Part shown: one piece after another, positions 1 to 9,765 of the stretch
Layout of the letters: each line of letters opens with the position of its first letter
How positions within the stretch are numbered: the first letter of the stretch is position 1
Assembly (NCBI GenBank): GCA_964058805.1
Contig: CAXKVV010001742.1
Span: 1 to 33,991 of the forward strand
Length of the DNA: 33,991 nucleotides
From: Schoenoplectus triqueter
Taxonomy: Eukaryota > Streptophyta > Magnoliopsida > Poales > Cyperaceae
Direction: 5' to 3'
Position numbers and translations under genes: made by a program
Notes under the pieces: generated by a model
The model's database searches: none
Told to the model about the DNA's origin: nothing
What the model saw: only the letters and a program-made list of their open reading frames with translations

Positions 1-564
1 CTCACTTTCATCCCTTTCGCCCTATCCCTCCATCTCTTACTCCCTTTCTTCCTCTGAGAAATTCGCTGCTCTTCACCCTTGTCCGAGAAGCCCAAATGCC
101 CCAGCGTTATTTGTTCATAATTAGTTCATTTCATTTCATACTATTTTTGGATACTCTCCTTTAATCTGATTTATGTATATTGATTAAAATTGAGCTGTTG
201 TTCATTTCATTGTAGTTAGAGACTGAGCGGAATATATTAGGGACAGTTTGATAGTGATGAACGCTCTCTTCTATAGAGCATTGGTCGGAGTCGGTTCTTT
301 TAGAAAAAAAATTCTCGCAAGGTCATTCGTGTGATATGAGAGTTTGACATCGTACTATTATATTATAATATTTCATAATTATTCATTTTGGGTTTATCTT
401 TCATTAAAAAAATTCATAACATTCATGTAGTACATTTTTATAAACTCCTTTCGAGTTCTTTAATACCATATTCATGTATGATTAATCCAATTTAAATATT
501 ATATGTTGCTATTATATTTTCTTATAAAAATAAATATTTAATAGTTTTAAGTCAGCCTAGAAAT

Positions 565-660
565 TTATAATATCTCGGTGCTGGACCTCAAACCGCACTG
601 AGTGACTTGTCACTCACGTTTTCACGGTGGTTATGGGGTCCAGGTTTGGAGATATTATAA
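565..660. repeat. 96-nt imperfect hairpin inside the LTR-like sequence
   Basis: TTATAATATCTC at 565-576 pairs perfectly with GAGATATTATAA at 649-660. Inside, CTGGACC pairs with GGTCCAG, and GAGTGAC pairs with GTCACTC across a two-base loop. The result is a rod-like foldback nearly 100 nt long. Confidence 0.75.
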
Positions 661-917
661 TTTGCACCTGTGATGATCGACTTTAGGAGATGTCCATGAT
701 TGTACTGTCGTCATTTTTTTTATTTTATTTTATTCATTTGAGCTGTTAGGTAATTATATTTAATTTTTGGATGCCCTTTCGGTACCATCCCATTTTGTAT
801 TATTTATTATTTTTGCTTCCGCAAAGCTCTAATATATTTTTATTTATTTTGGCATGTATAAGTGGAATGTTATTCTTTCATTATAATGAATGAATGAATT
901 ATGTGTTTTTCAGCCTT

Positions 918-956
918 ACGTGTACGCGTGTTTTCGCATACACGTGACAGCTGTCA
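918..956. repeat. Hairpin followed by a palindrome near the LTR 3' end
   Basis: ACGTGTACGCG (918-928) pairs with CGCATACACGT (935-945), 10 of 11 positions. It is followed directly by the palindrome TGACAGCTGTCA (945-956). ACGT cores are common in plant bZIP/bHLH sites, but no function is shown. Confidence 0.65.
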
Positions 957-993
957 TCCCTGAGTAATATTCATTTTGGTTTGGGGTGTGACA

Positions 994-1041
994 ATAATAA
1001 TAGTATAATAATAATAAATAATATAATAATAATAAATAATG
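994..1041. repeat. AAT/ATA-rich microsatellite
   Basis: Imperfect AAT/TAA units run directly after the LTR-like terminus, with no coding content. Confidence 0.8.
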
Positions 1042-1400
1042 ACGGCCCTAGGGTGGTATGGAATTTAAGGTTAGAATGGTGCGAGATTGTAAAGAACTTA
1101 TGGTAGATATATATAAACCGATTTGAGACTTAATGTTCAAGTATAATGAAAGCAAAAGATAATTTTATTTTATTTTATTCTCACAAGAATATAGCAATGA
1201 AATAAATGAGAGGAAAAAAAAAAGAAAAGATCCAATAAGAACACAAGATGTAATAGAGTTCGGCTTACAATGTTACGTCTTTGGGACTTCCAACCTCTAA
1301 CAATTGAGGTTGAACCGAAACACAAAAAAAATAGTTTTATACTTGTAGAACTTGGTCCCTTATATAAAAATGGGCTGCCAAGCCAATCGGTAACAAGAAT
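1042..1400. other. Intergenic sequence, no gene seen
   Basis: AT-rich sequence. The open frame on the minus strand here is hydrophobic low-complexity sequence from poly-A tracts and I do not regard it as a gene. Confidence 0.6.
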
Positions 1401-1509
1401 GACAACACACTTAAAAAAAAGATGAATGATAACACATTTAAAACAAAATGTGAGTGACAATACACTCAACAAAAGGTAGGTGACAACACACTCAAGAAAT
1501 GTGAGCACT
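1401..1509. repeat. Degenerate tandem repeat, about 27-bp unit, four copies
   Basis: Related cores GACAACACAC, GATAACACAT, GACAATACAC and GACAACACAC start at 1401, 1428, 1456 and 1482, spaced 26-28 bp. Each is followed by an A-rich segment and then GTGAGTGA- or GATGAAT-like sequence. The copies differ, so the array is old. Confidence 0.65.
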
Positions 1510-2396
1510 ACACCTCAAAATAGTTTACAAGGAGAGTAGATCACGAAGGATCAAGTTAGGAGAATGGAGAGAAGTTAGTTGAGCTTAAACAAAGATTTGG
1601 CTAATTAAGTGTTTCTATCTCTTGATCTTATCTCTCTCTCACTTTGTATATGGCTAGTTAGCTCTCAGGGAAGAATGATTTAGCTAGATGGATCTGTTTC
1701 TAATCAGTGAGAGAGTTAATACTTTTAAAATATATCTTCTGAAATAGATGAAGAAAATTATTTTCGACATGAACCGTTATAATGATTTGATCAACCGTTA
1801 ACGATTTCCAAACTGTTGCAACGATTGCTTAACCATTACACAACGATTCGCTCCGGTTCTTTGAGAACTTTTCTACCTTAGAATATTTTTGAGTATTGAT
1901 ATGAATCGTTATAATAATTTGCTGGGCAGAAGTATTTTTCTTTGTTGTTTAAGCTCAATTTATCTTAACCAATTCAACCCAGTTTGAGTCTAATTAAACA
2001 TAATCCTAATGCAGTCTTGATTAAGCTTTTGTATCCCATCATTAGTCTTGGTTCTTGTGCACTAATCAATTTTATATTTTAATCTCTGCACAAAACTCAA
2101 ACAAGATAAATTATAAAATTCAAGAGTATTTTGCAAATCGACAAATCAAAGAAGTTATTTAGTACAATAAATAATAACATAATACTAATAAATCATAATC
2201 ATAGTATAATAATATAATACAACATAATCAAGAGTAATCGCTATTCCGACAAGAGTTAAACTCGTATACCACCTATAGCTTGGTATACTGGATTAACAAT
2301 CTTCTACTTAGTCTAAAATTCATTTGGTAAATTAATTCATCGGAATTGCTATTCCTATTTTTTGTTATTCCATGGAATGCCAAACAAACCATATAG
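1510..2396. other. Intergenic AT-rich sequence with small TE-like remnants
   Basis: No gene is supported. A near-duplicate of GAACCGTTATAATGATTTG (about 1770) occurs at about 1902 (GAATCGTTATAATAATTTG). Around 2339-2392 a tract reading GGAATTGCTATTCC then TTATTCCATGGAATGCC resembles terminal sequence of small plant DNA-transposon derivatives, but no partner end was found. Confidence 0.4.
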
Positions 2397-2640
2397 AAGA
2401 TCAAATTTTATATTTTTTTGAATTTTTTTGCTATTTTTTGGGCCAAGAAAATATTGCTTGATTTAAGAATTTTGGATCGTCCAATAGGGATGATTTTATT
2501 CTACTCCAAAAATATAAAATTTATTTTTTTACAAGAGTTTGATATGAAGAATAAATTGAACGATTTTGGATGGATTATTTATAACTTGAATTTTGAGATT
2601 TGGCGTGTTGTAGGAGTGCAGCACATTGTACTTTAGACCT
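2397..2640. mobile_element. Decayed relative of foldback family B
   Basis: The segment from about 2400 (GATCAAATTTTATATTTTTTTG) matches the left-arm interior of the family B copy at 3544-3924 (its 3666 region). The stretch around 2540-2630 (TATGAAGA..., then a GAATTTTGAGAT-like segment and GCAGCACA) follows that copy's right arm with many changes. The outer left arm is missing. It is therefore an older truncated member next to the younger cluster. Confidence 0.5.
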
Positions 2641-2645
2641 CCTTT

Positions 2646-2647
<2 letters not shown>

Positions 2648-2688
<41 letters not shown>
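2648..2688. repeat. (TA)n microsatellite
   Basis: About 20 uninterrupted AT units directly border the left end of foldback element A1. Confidence 0.95.
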
Positions 2689-2691
<3 letters not shown>

Positions 2692-3097
2692 AAGATATAT
2701 CGTGAGCTTAAAATCACAGAGGTTTTCCGTGAGGTTAACTCAAAAAGTATACCAAATCATCTTCAAATTTTAATTTATCATGCTCATTAAATTCTTTATA
2801 TGCAAATCTTATGGGATGCAAAAATTTGGAGTGTTTTAACTTTTTTAAGTCATTGTTTTTAATTTTTAAAAATGATGTTCAAATATTAAATATTTTAATA
2901 TTTTTTTAGAGTTGATTTTCAAAAATTAAAAAAGGTGACTTAAAAAACTCAAAACACTCCAAATTTTTGAATCCCATAAGATTTTCATATAAATTTTTTA
3001 ATGAGTTTGATAAATTAAAATTTGGTGATAATTTGATATACTTTTTGAGTTAAGCTCACAGAAGACCTCTGTGAGTTTAAGTTCACGGTATCTTTAC
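2689..3097. mobile_element. Foldback MITE, family A copy 1 (409 bp)
   Basis: Almost the whole element is one palindrome with arms of about 200 bp. The left end GTAAAGATAT is the exact reverse complement of the right end ATATCTTTAC apart from one base. Shared arm blocks include CTCACAGAGG, TTAACTCAAAAAGTATA, CAAATTTTAATTTATCA and AATTTGGAGTGTTTT. There is no coding capacity. It lies between a TA tract and a CT/TA tract, as expected for an element that inserts at TA. Transcription would give a long dsRNA-like hairpin. The superfamily is unassigned; the TA preference resembles Tc1/mariner-derived or Micron-like elements. Confidence 0.85.
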
Positions 3098-3135
3098 TCT
3101 CTCTCTCTCTCTATATATATAGAGAGAGAGAGAGT
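3098..3135. repeat. Palindromic compound microsatellite (CT)n(TA)n(GA)n
   Basis: CT repeats run into TA repeats and then AG repeats, so the spacer between elements A1 and B1 is itself self-complementary. Confidence 0.9.
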
Positions 3136-3517
3136 ATGAGGCTATGGTGTTTCGCGAAGCACAAATCCTCCCATATTTCGTATCTATATCTTGAATTTAA
3201 AAGTCTAAATGGACGATAACTGTTGAACATTATCTTCATATTGAAATATCTTTGAGATCAAATTATATATATATATATATATATATATTACTATTTTTTA
3301 GATGGGTACAAAGTTTGTTGATCTAATGATTTATACACCATCTAATACTAGTGGTTTTTCACCCATCTAAAAAATAGTAAAAAAAATTCAAAAAAAAATA
3401 TAAATTTTGATCTTTAAAGATATATTAATATGAAAATCATGTTCAACAATTTAGATCGGTTATTTGGATTTTTAAATTTAAAATAAAAATAAAATTTTGT
3501 GAAACACCATAACCTCG
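3136..3517. mobile_element. Foldback MITE, family B copy 1 (about 382 bp)
   Basis: The left end GAGGCTATGGTGTTTCGC pairs with the right end GTGAAACACCATAACCTC. The arms continue through TTTAAAA, GTTGAACAT, the TCTTCATATTGAAATAT block and TTTTTTAGATGGGT. A TA microsatellite (about 3265-3288) interrupts the left arm where copy 2 has a T-rich run. It shares length and arm sequence with copy 2 but carries more changes. No coding sequence. Confidence 0.85.
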
Positions 3518-3519
3518 CT

Positions 3520-3538
3520 TTATATATATATATATATA
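3520..3538. repeat. (TA)n microsatellite
   Basis: TA repeats separate the two family B copies. Confidence 0.9.
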
Positions 3539-3543
3539 GAGTA

Positions 3544-3923
3544 ATGCTATGGTGCTTCGCGAAGCAAAAAATCTTTTGTGCTTCGTGTCCGTATCTCGAA
3601 TTTAAAAGTTCAAACAGCCGATCCAAACTGTTGAACATCATCTTCATATTGAAATATCTTGGAGATCAAATTTTATATTTTTTTGAATTTTTTTGATATT
3701 TTTTAGATGGGTACAAAGTTTGTTGATCTAAAGATTTCTGCACCATCCAAAATAAGCGACTTTGTACCCATCTAAAAAATATCAAAAAAATATAAAATTT
3801 GATCTCCAAGGATATTTCAATATGAAGATGATGCTCAACGGTTTGGATCGGCCGTTTGAACTTTTAAATTTGAGATACGGACGCGAAGCACAATTTTTTT
3901 TTACTTCGCGAAGCACCATAGCA

Positions 3924-3924
<1 letters not shown>
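3544..3924. mobile_element. Foldback MITE, family B copy 2 (381 bp, well preserved)
   Basis: The terminal 21 bases, ATGCTATGGTGCTTCGCGAAG, are repeated exactly inverted at 3904-3924. The terminus contains the smaller palindrome CTTCGCGAAG. Inner arm blocks (GATCTCCAAGGATATTTCAATA, GATGATG, TGGATCGGC, AGATACGGAC) are also mirrored, giving arms of roughly 180 bp. It is the least decayed member of the cluster. No protein is encoded, so it is a non-autonomous element whose transposase source is unknown. Confidence 0.9.

Positions 3925-3963
<39 letters not shown>
3925..3963. repeat. (CT)n(TA)n compound microsatellite
   Basis: CT repeats followed by TA repeats form the spacer between elements B2 and A2. 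Confidence 0.9.
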
Positions 3964-4355
3964 GTGAATATACCGTGAGCTTAAGCTCACGGAGGCCTTC
4001 CGTGAGCTTAACTCAAAAAATATATCAAAACATCTTCAAATTTGAATTTTTCACTCTCATTAAATTTTTCATATTGAAATCTTATGGGGTACAAAAATTT
4101 GGGATGTTTCGAGTTTTCTAAGTCACTTTTTTTAATTTTTGAAAATCAGCTCTAAAAATAATAATAAAATATTCAATGTTTGTATATTATTTTCAAAAAT
4201 TAAAAAGAACGACTTAGAAAATTCGAAACATCCCAAAATTTTGTACCCCATGAGATTTAAATATGAAAAATTTAATGAGAGTGAAAAATTAAAATTTAAA
4301 AATGATATGATATATATACTTTTTGAGTTAAGCTTATGGAAGCCTCCGTAAGCTT
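3964..4355. mobile_element. Foldback MITE, family A copy 2 (about 392 bp, right end lost)
   Basis: The left arm starts GTGAATATACCGTGAGC and matches copy 1, including TTAACTCAAAAA, the CTTATGGG block and AATTTGGGATGTTT. The right arm mirrors it (AAACATCCCAAAATTTTG, then TTTTTGAGTTAAGCTTATGG). The last ~20 bases of the right terminus are missing, and the arm runs straight into TA repeats. The left terminus holds a perfect 20-bp palindrome, CCGTGAGCTTAAGCTCACGG (3973-3992). Confidence 0.85.
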
Positions 4356-4379
4356 TATATATATATATATATATATATA
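4356..4379. repeat. (TA)n microsatellite
   Basis: TA repeats close the foldback cluster on its right side. Confidence 0.9.
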
Positions 4380-4785
4380 GAGTCAAGGTAAAGTGTTTTT
4401 TTTTGCTTCACGATTTTACACCATCTGATCTCTATTAAGATCCGCACGGATCAAATCTCAGATGCAGCGACAAAATTGTTACAGAGTCGGTTTAGAGTCG
4501 GTTCAAAATCTCTCTTTTAATTCGTCTGTCTGGTCCTCTTTTTAATTCGCTTCATCTCTTTAATTCTTCTCTCTCACTCCACTAGAGCTCACTACATTCT
4601 CTCACTTTGCTTGACCCCCTGAGGCCTGAGAGCTCTCAACCCTTGCTTGGTCTCTATTCGGATCGCGACGCTATGAAAAATCGACGCCGAAACCCTACCT
4701 GACGACCTTACTGGTAAGCCTTGAAGTTAGTTTTCATGTTTGAGTCTAGAAATCATTGAGAATTTAATTATTTAATTGATTATTA
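4380..4785. other. Leader-like, CT-rich unassigned sequence
   Basis: Sequence of higher complexity with a long pyrimidine-rich tract (about 4500-4600) followed by GCGACGCTATGAAAAATCGACGCC. It looks like a 5' leader, either of a transposon or of a captured gene fragment. The only ATG frames are short, so I do not call a gene. It starts next to the foldback cluster and ends at a tandem duplication. Confidence 0.35.
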
Positions 4786-4952
4786 ACTGGCTCGTATATA
4801 ACCCAAGTATCCGATTCTTCTGACTATGCCATCGGTGTTACATATGGTTGAGTCTACAGCGATTTTTGAACTGGCGCGTTTAAAAACCCAAATATGCGAT
4901 TCTTCTGACTTGTAATTGGTGTTACATATGGTTGAGTCTACAGTTATTTTGA
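4786..4952. repeat. Tandem duplication, 84-bp unit, two copies
   Basis: Copy 1 (4786-4869) and copy 2 (4870-4952) both start ACTGG and share CCAA, GCGATTCTTCTGACT-like and GGTGTTACATATGGTTGAGTC blocks. They end TACAG then TTTTTGA or TATTTTGA. Divergence between them shows that the duplication is not recent. Confidence 0.8.
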
Positions 4953-5228
4953 ATTAGTAATTTGCCTGTAAAATTTTCATCTTCATCCAATCTGATATAA
5001 ACCAGCTTGTTTAACCATTCCCCAACCAGAAAATGAGAAAATATATTTGCACTAATCCAATTTGCTTTAAAATTTGCAGACATTTAAACATCATGATTTT
5101 TTGAGTTCTCTATAATTTTATGTGATCTTCAAAACGTAGCCTAGAAAAATGAAAACAAGTCATTCAAACTTCAAATCAGATCCAAAACAAACAAAAAAGT
5201 GAATAAATAGAAAAATCTGTACATAAGT

Positions 5229-5575
5229 CACTACCAGAAAAAAAAGGATTTAAAACCGTATATTTAGAATCGGTTTTTTAAAAAACAGCTGCTAAAGGAT
5301 CAGAGTGACAATTTTATAAATTTTATTGAAATTATCAGAACCGATTTTATAAAACAATCGGCTGTAAATTTTTTATTAAATCAGTTATACAGAAAATTAG
5401 CTCCAATTGATTTAATTAAAATCGGTTATAAAAAATTGGTGCTAAAGTTTTTATTATAATATCGGTTTTTGTTAAAACCGATTCTAAACACTACAAAAGT
5501 TAAAACCGATAATATCAATAATCGGTTCTAAAATCAATCATCAAAACCGGTTATTTTAATAACCGTCTCTATAAT
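5229..5575 (+). mobile_element. Terminus of a CACTA (En/Spm) DNA transposon
   Basis: CACTACCAGAAAA at 5229-5241 matches the terminal inverted repeat start typical of plant CACTA elements, preceded by AGT as a possible 3-bp target site. About ten copies of AACCGAT or its inverse ATCGGTT follow in both orientations to about 5575. CACTA transposases bind such subterminal repeats (family knowledge). No opposite CTGGTAGTG terminus and no transposase frame were found in the window, so this is one end of a truncated or rearranged element. Confidence 0.75.
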
Positions 5576-6305
5576 ATTTTAACAATTTTATTTCTACTGA
5601 CTTGTTAATAAAAATCGGATCTAATCAATTAAGGTTATTTTTGCTCTTCCTCATCACAACGTCGCTCCTTCATATTCATTTTCACTCTTCATCATTAGCA
5701 GCTCTCTGTTCCTTCTCATCAGTTATAAACATCAGCCATAATATTCAGCACAGCTACAGTAACTCATATTCGCCCGACTTGTACTTTGGCCTGGTTTGAC
5801 CTCCAATCCCTCCAAACCGGACCTGTCAGCTGTTGGATCGGATGGATTCAGACAGACTGAAGGACCTCAGACTTTTATTCTCATCCCTATTTCTTCCCCT
5901 TGGTCGATGACAGCCACCGCCCACCGAGTACTGATAACAATAGACTTAATTAACTGAAAGATCCACATTTACAACTCATTCGAACTCATTCGGTAAAGAG
6001 ACAAAAAGATTGTGAAAAATAGTCATTTGCACAAAATTCGTTGTCTGAAGTCATTTATGGCATGGATGCTAAATGATTTTATTTAATTTTCGTCTAACCC
6101 TTAATTTTTTACAGAAGGACGCAATCACAATTTTGTTGTAACAACATTGTTTTTTGGAAATTAAATATGAGAGTACTAATGCTTCAAAATGTAAGTGTTA
6201 ATATCTAAATATGAAAATATTAGCAATTGATATGAAAATGGTAATACTTCAATTTGCAAATGTAATATTTAAATATAAAAGTAGTTATTTTTTTTCTCTT
6301 ATGAT
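5576..6305. other. Intergenic sequence right of the CACTA terminus
   Basis: 5600-5960 is less AT-rich and could be internal CACTA sequence or a gene-derived scrap. The frame at 5602-5799 is short, serine-rich and matches nothing I know. 5960-6305 is plain AT-rich DNA. Confidence 0.4.
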
Positions 6306-6677
6306 GGGATCACTTGACAATGGGTTGTTTTGACAATTTTAACAATAAATTTTTAAATAAATAGAAAAAAATAGAAAAAAATAGAAAAAAAATCTTATGA
6401 ATATGTTCTTCTACTTATAGATTGATAATGGTTCAAATTTCATGTAATTTCATTATCGTTTGATATTCCATCAAGAATCATCAAAATTTATATAATTTAT
6501 AATGGTTATAATTTGATGTCTTTGATGGACTATCAAATAATAATAAAATTAAATAAAATTTAAATCACCATCAATTTATAAGTATAAAATCATATTCATA
6601 AGATTTTTTTTCTATTTTTTTCTATTTTTTTCATATTTATTTAAAAATTCATTGTCAAGACATTGTCAAATGATCCC
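6306..6677. mobile_element. Inverted-repeat MITE, family C copy 1 (372 bp)
   Basis: The left end GGGATCACTTGACAATG is mirrored at the right end by CATTGTCAAATGATCCC, with one difference. Inner arms mirror as well: TTTTTAAATAAAT / ATTTATTTAAAAA, the AGAAAAAAATAG triplets / TCTATTTTTTTCT, and CTTATGAATATG / CATATTCATAAG. The middle is AT-rich and also self-complementary. There is no coding sequence. No clear target duplication could be read from the flanks. Confidence 0.8.
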
Positions 6678-7139
6678 TTCTCTTTTTCCTTTTTCATATT
6701 GTACGAAAGCGTTTATACTTAAAAAGAAAGTTTTGTACATTATTATTCCTACTTTGCATATTTAACGCTTATAATAACTATCGTTATCCAATTAATGGGT
6801 TTATTTGCAAAAATTGAAAAAAAAATAATGAAAGAGAACACGTTGGTGTTTTCCTGGATGACACATGGTACTTCCTGGACAGTGAACTAATCCCTTATCA
6901 TCTCCTCTTCGTTACTGTAACCAAAATGGGGGGAAAAAGACGGAACAGAGGAAGAAAGAGACGGAGAAAGATGGAACTGATTAGATGAAATAGCAAAATC
7001 GAAGAAAAACAATAAGAGGAGAGAGAGCACAGAATATGAGAATACAAAGAGAACAAAAGAAAAATTACTGTCTGACAGTTGGGTTTCTACGATAATAAAG
7101 GGACTCAATTCAAGTTATTGATTTTTAACTATGAGGTTT
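6678..7139. other. Intergenic sequence, no gene seen
   Basis: AT-rich to 6900, then purine-rich GGAAGAAAGAGACGGAGAAAG-type sequence to 7060. The minus-strand frame here is low-complexity phenylalanine/serine sequence made by that purine tract. Confidence 0.5.
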
Positions 7140-7845
7140 TGCGAATCGAATTCATGAAACGCCGTGTATCAAGTTAAAAATCAGAAACAAACCTTAAATC
7201 AAAATCATATTTCGTATCAGGTAACCGGATTTCTCTATAACTTGTATTAAAATATTATTTATTAATTGAATTCCTGACTTGATTTGAATTCAGTTGATAT
7301 AGATTGATTGACATTTGATTTGATATGTGGGTCAGTGACCTGAACTATCTGAATGGATATGTTATATGATGGATTGAACTGTCTGAATTGATTGCATATT
7401 GATAATTAGAACTGGTCAAATTATGCATAATTGAACATATCGTAAGCTAACCCTTTCGTACTCCGAAAGGGAGGGTCCACGCAATCCGAAGGTTGTGAGT
7501 GAAATATGGCTTTGCGGAGTCCCGCTTACTGGCGGATTTTGGGATATCCCCACTTATCACGGTGGGCACGGTGTGTGATCTTCATGTGTTTATGCATAAT
7601 TGCTTAATACATGTTTTAATTTATAAGAATGAATTATTATTATTTGAAATGCTTTGAATGAAATTGTATTATTCATACTATTGTTATAGAGAAGTTGCGT
7701 CGTTAAATAACCGGTTACTGAGCTTTATAAGCTGATTCCGTTTTGTTTCTTTGTTATTTCTCTTATTTGTTGGTGACGCAGGTCGCAGACCGTCAGATGG
7801 ATGCTGTAGATGCCGACTCCGTAGTGCCTCGGTCGGGGCGTTACA
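7140..7845 (+). mobile_element. LTR fragment ending GGTCGGGGCGTTACA (probable Ty3/gypsy)
   Basis: The terminus GGTCGGGGCGTTACA at 7831-7845 is the mirror of the TGTAACGCCCC start common in plant gypsy LTRs. Upstream are typical LTR-body features: CGAAAGGGAGGG (7463), TTACTGAGCTTTATAAGC (7713) and GACGCAGGTCGCAGACC (7773). The opposite TGTAACGCC start is not present, so the left boundary is approximate. No PBS or gag follows, which makes this a solo or truncated LTR. Confidence 0.6.
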
Positions 7846-7849
7846 ATTT

Positions 7850-9762
7850 TGATGATCATTGTGAAAGTTTTGATGCTTAGATAGCAAATAATAAAATAAA
7901 AAAATTATTCAACTCAAAACAAACAATCTACTTATTGTAAGTGCAAGAAATAATCTTAATTAGTCTCATAAATAAAGGAATAACATAATATTTTGAATTT
8001 GATCTCCAAATTAAATCACGAAGGTTGTCTCGCCTAGCAATTTCTTTCCCTTTTCTTCCAATGGTGGTTGTGCTTTAGCTCGTCAAATGTCGAGCCTCCT
8101 AGATATCCACCGAAAGATTAAAGAAATACTTATATCTCTACGGCTAGTACGAGATGAACAAGTATAACATTAATCTAAGTTTAACCCTCTTATTATTTTT
8201 AAAATATTTTAAGGATTTTTAGATCTCAACACATGAGAGATAGGAAAGAATGAGAGAGAGGAGTAAAATTTCAGCCAAGAGTTATGTGCTGAATTTTTAA
8301 ATTTTTTGACTTTTCAGTATTAAGATTATTGTATCTCCTTCTAGGTAACTCTAAACGACCTGAAACTTTCACTATTGGATTCTAGACTCAAAGGACTTTG
8401 ATTTTTGTCATACGTCCATAATAGTTAACATTTGCTCTTTCAAATTTCTGTTCAAAGTTACCTCAAAATTGACCCGAAATTTCTCTCATTCTTTATGAAA
8501 ATTAATTAGATTTAATGACATATTTATTTTTTCTTAAATCATGCCATCACTAATCAATTCTCTCCAACTGAAAATATATTTGAGCTTTGAGTTTAAACAT
8601 TAATCATATTAATATTTAATTAAGTCCACAATCCCATATAATAAAAGGTTAACATATAAATTATATATTCTATATTAATTTATATGCATCTCTCATATCA
8701 AAAGTAATTTAAAATATATCTCACATACTTTAAATATTACTAGAATTATTTTATAATATCTTCATGTCATAAAATTGTTCATGTGTTAATAATATATATT
8801 TTGTGCAAATTAATTATAAGTCCTTATAATTAACATACCACATATTATATGCATATCACATATGCTTCATTAATACATTTTCCTTTAATCTTTCATATGA
8901 TGTGATCCTATGAGATCCCATCATTATGGTAATGAAATTAAATATTTTAATTCTATAAATCAATGATACATCTAGTCATGATATATTGATTACTCAAATG
9001 ATGTGGATGAAAAAACACAATACAAAATCACGATCCATGTAACATTAAATATTATTGTGTCAATTCATTACCGCATGATATTTCAATAATCATAAGGTCA
9101 GAATATGTCATCCTTGCCGATTATTCTTTCTTGATTTTCTAAACTTTAATTATGATATGATTATCATATGATCATATTGCATGCACATAATACATACTAT
9201 ACCAAGGGGGTCCAGAGATATCATCGCTTATATTGACATATAAGGGGCAATGGTTTCTTGATACATATCATTCTTCCCTATAAATTACATGCACTGCAAT
9301 AATTGTCTTTATAACTCCTGATTAAAGAGAGCGTTGAACAACACCAACAATACACATCTCTTAAAGAAAAATAAATATCAACCATAAAATTATAGAAATA
9401 ATGAAATATCAATGACACATAATAAAATCCATATGATATTTTATTTTTGGGTCTATCAAGTACCATACATCTCTATGTGTGTACCTGTGTGATTAGATCG
9501 ATAACTCCTTATCGTATAACCTGTAGAACATGATCATCATCTAATCCAACCACTTATCTTATATGGTCAATCAGTGTACCTTGCTGATTATCAAGATAAT
9601 GGATATTTAAGAGTAAACACATGTGTTCATTGTGAAGTTATACAATTCAAGTCATCAACTCAAATGATCCACTAATATTAATACTCAAGATACAAAATGA
9701 TGAAATCATGCACTAGTAAGCCAAACATATTGTATATATGATTTGGGTCTAGGACACCAACA
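7850..9762 (-). mobile_element. LTR of a Ty1/copia-type element, minus orientation (probably solo)
   Basis: Read on the minus strand, the sequence begins at 9762 with TGTTGGTGTCCTAGACCC, a start widely seen in plant copia LTRs. It continues without coding sequence for up to 1.9 kb, and a late segment (GGATATCTAGGAGGCTCGAC, near 8110) resembles the R/U5 part of long copia LTRs. The left boundary is uncertain. The right edge abuts half of a family C MITE, as if the element had inserted into that MITE. No internal retrotransposon genes are present. Confidence 0.5.
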
Positions 9763-9765
9763 CTA

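Larger units (their letters stand above)
1..993 (+). mobile_element. 3' part of an LTR (probable Ty3/gypsy-type), entering from the left edge
   Basis: The stretch ends in TTTGGGGTGTGACA at 980-993. Many plant LTRs start TGTCACACCCC and end GGGGTGTGACA, so this looks like a 3' LTR terminus (family knowledge). It begins with a pyrimidine-rich tract (1-60), like a transcribed leader, and holds two strong hairpins. No primer-binding site follows 993; an AAT microsatellite does, so this is a 3' or solo LTR rather than a 5' LTR. The 5' end must lie left of the window. No coding sequence is visible. A decayed non-LTR or host sequence ending in the same motif by chance is the alternative. Confidence 0.45.

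Noticed and set aside
1170..1508. Minus-strand 112-codon hydrophobic frame
   Set aside because: Arises from poly-A and the 27-bp tandem repeat; Phe/Leu-rich low complexity without a domain.
2689..4355. Regularly spaced repeats that might suggest a CRISPR array
   Set aside because: The units are 380-410-bp palindromes of two families in a plant genome, with microsatellite spacers; not a CRISPR structure.
2648..4378. Frames with runs of Tyr-Ile (YIYIYI)
   Set aside because: They are translations of TA microsatellites within the foldback cluster, not genes.
7684..7887. Minus-strand 67-codon frame
   Set aside because: It lies within and across the end of the gypsy-type LTR and matches no protein.
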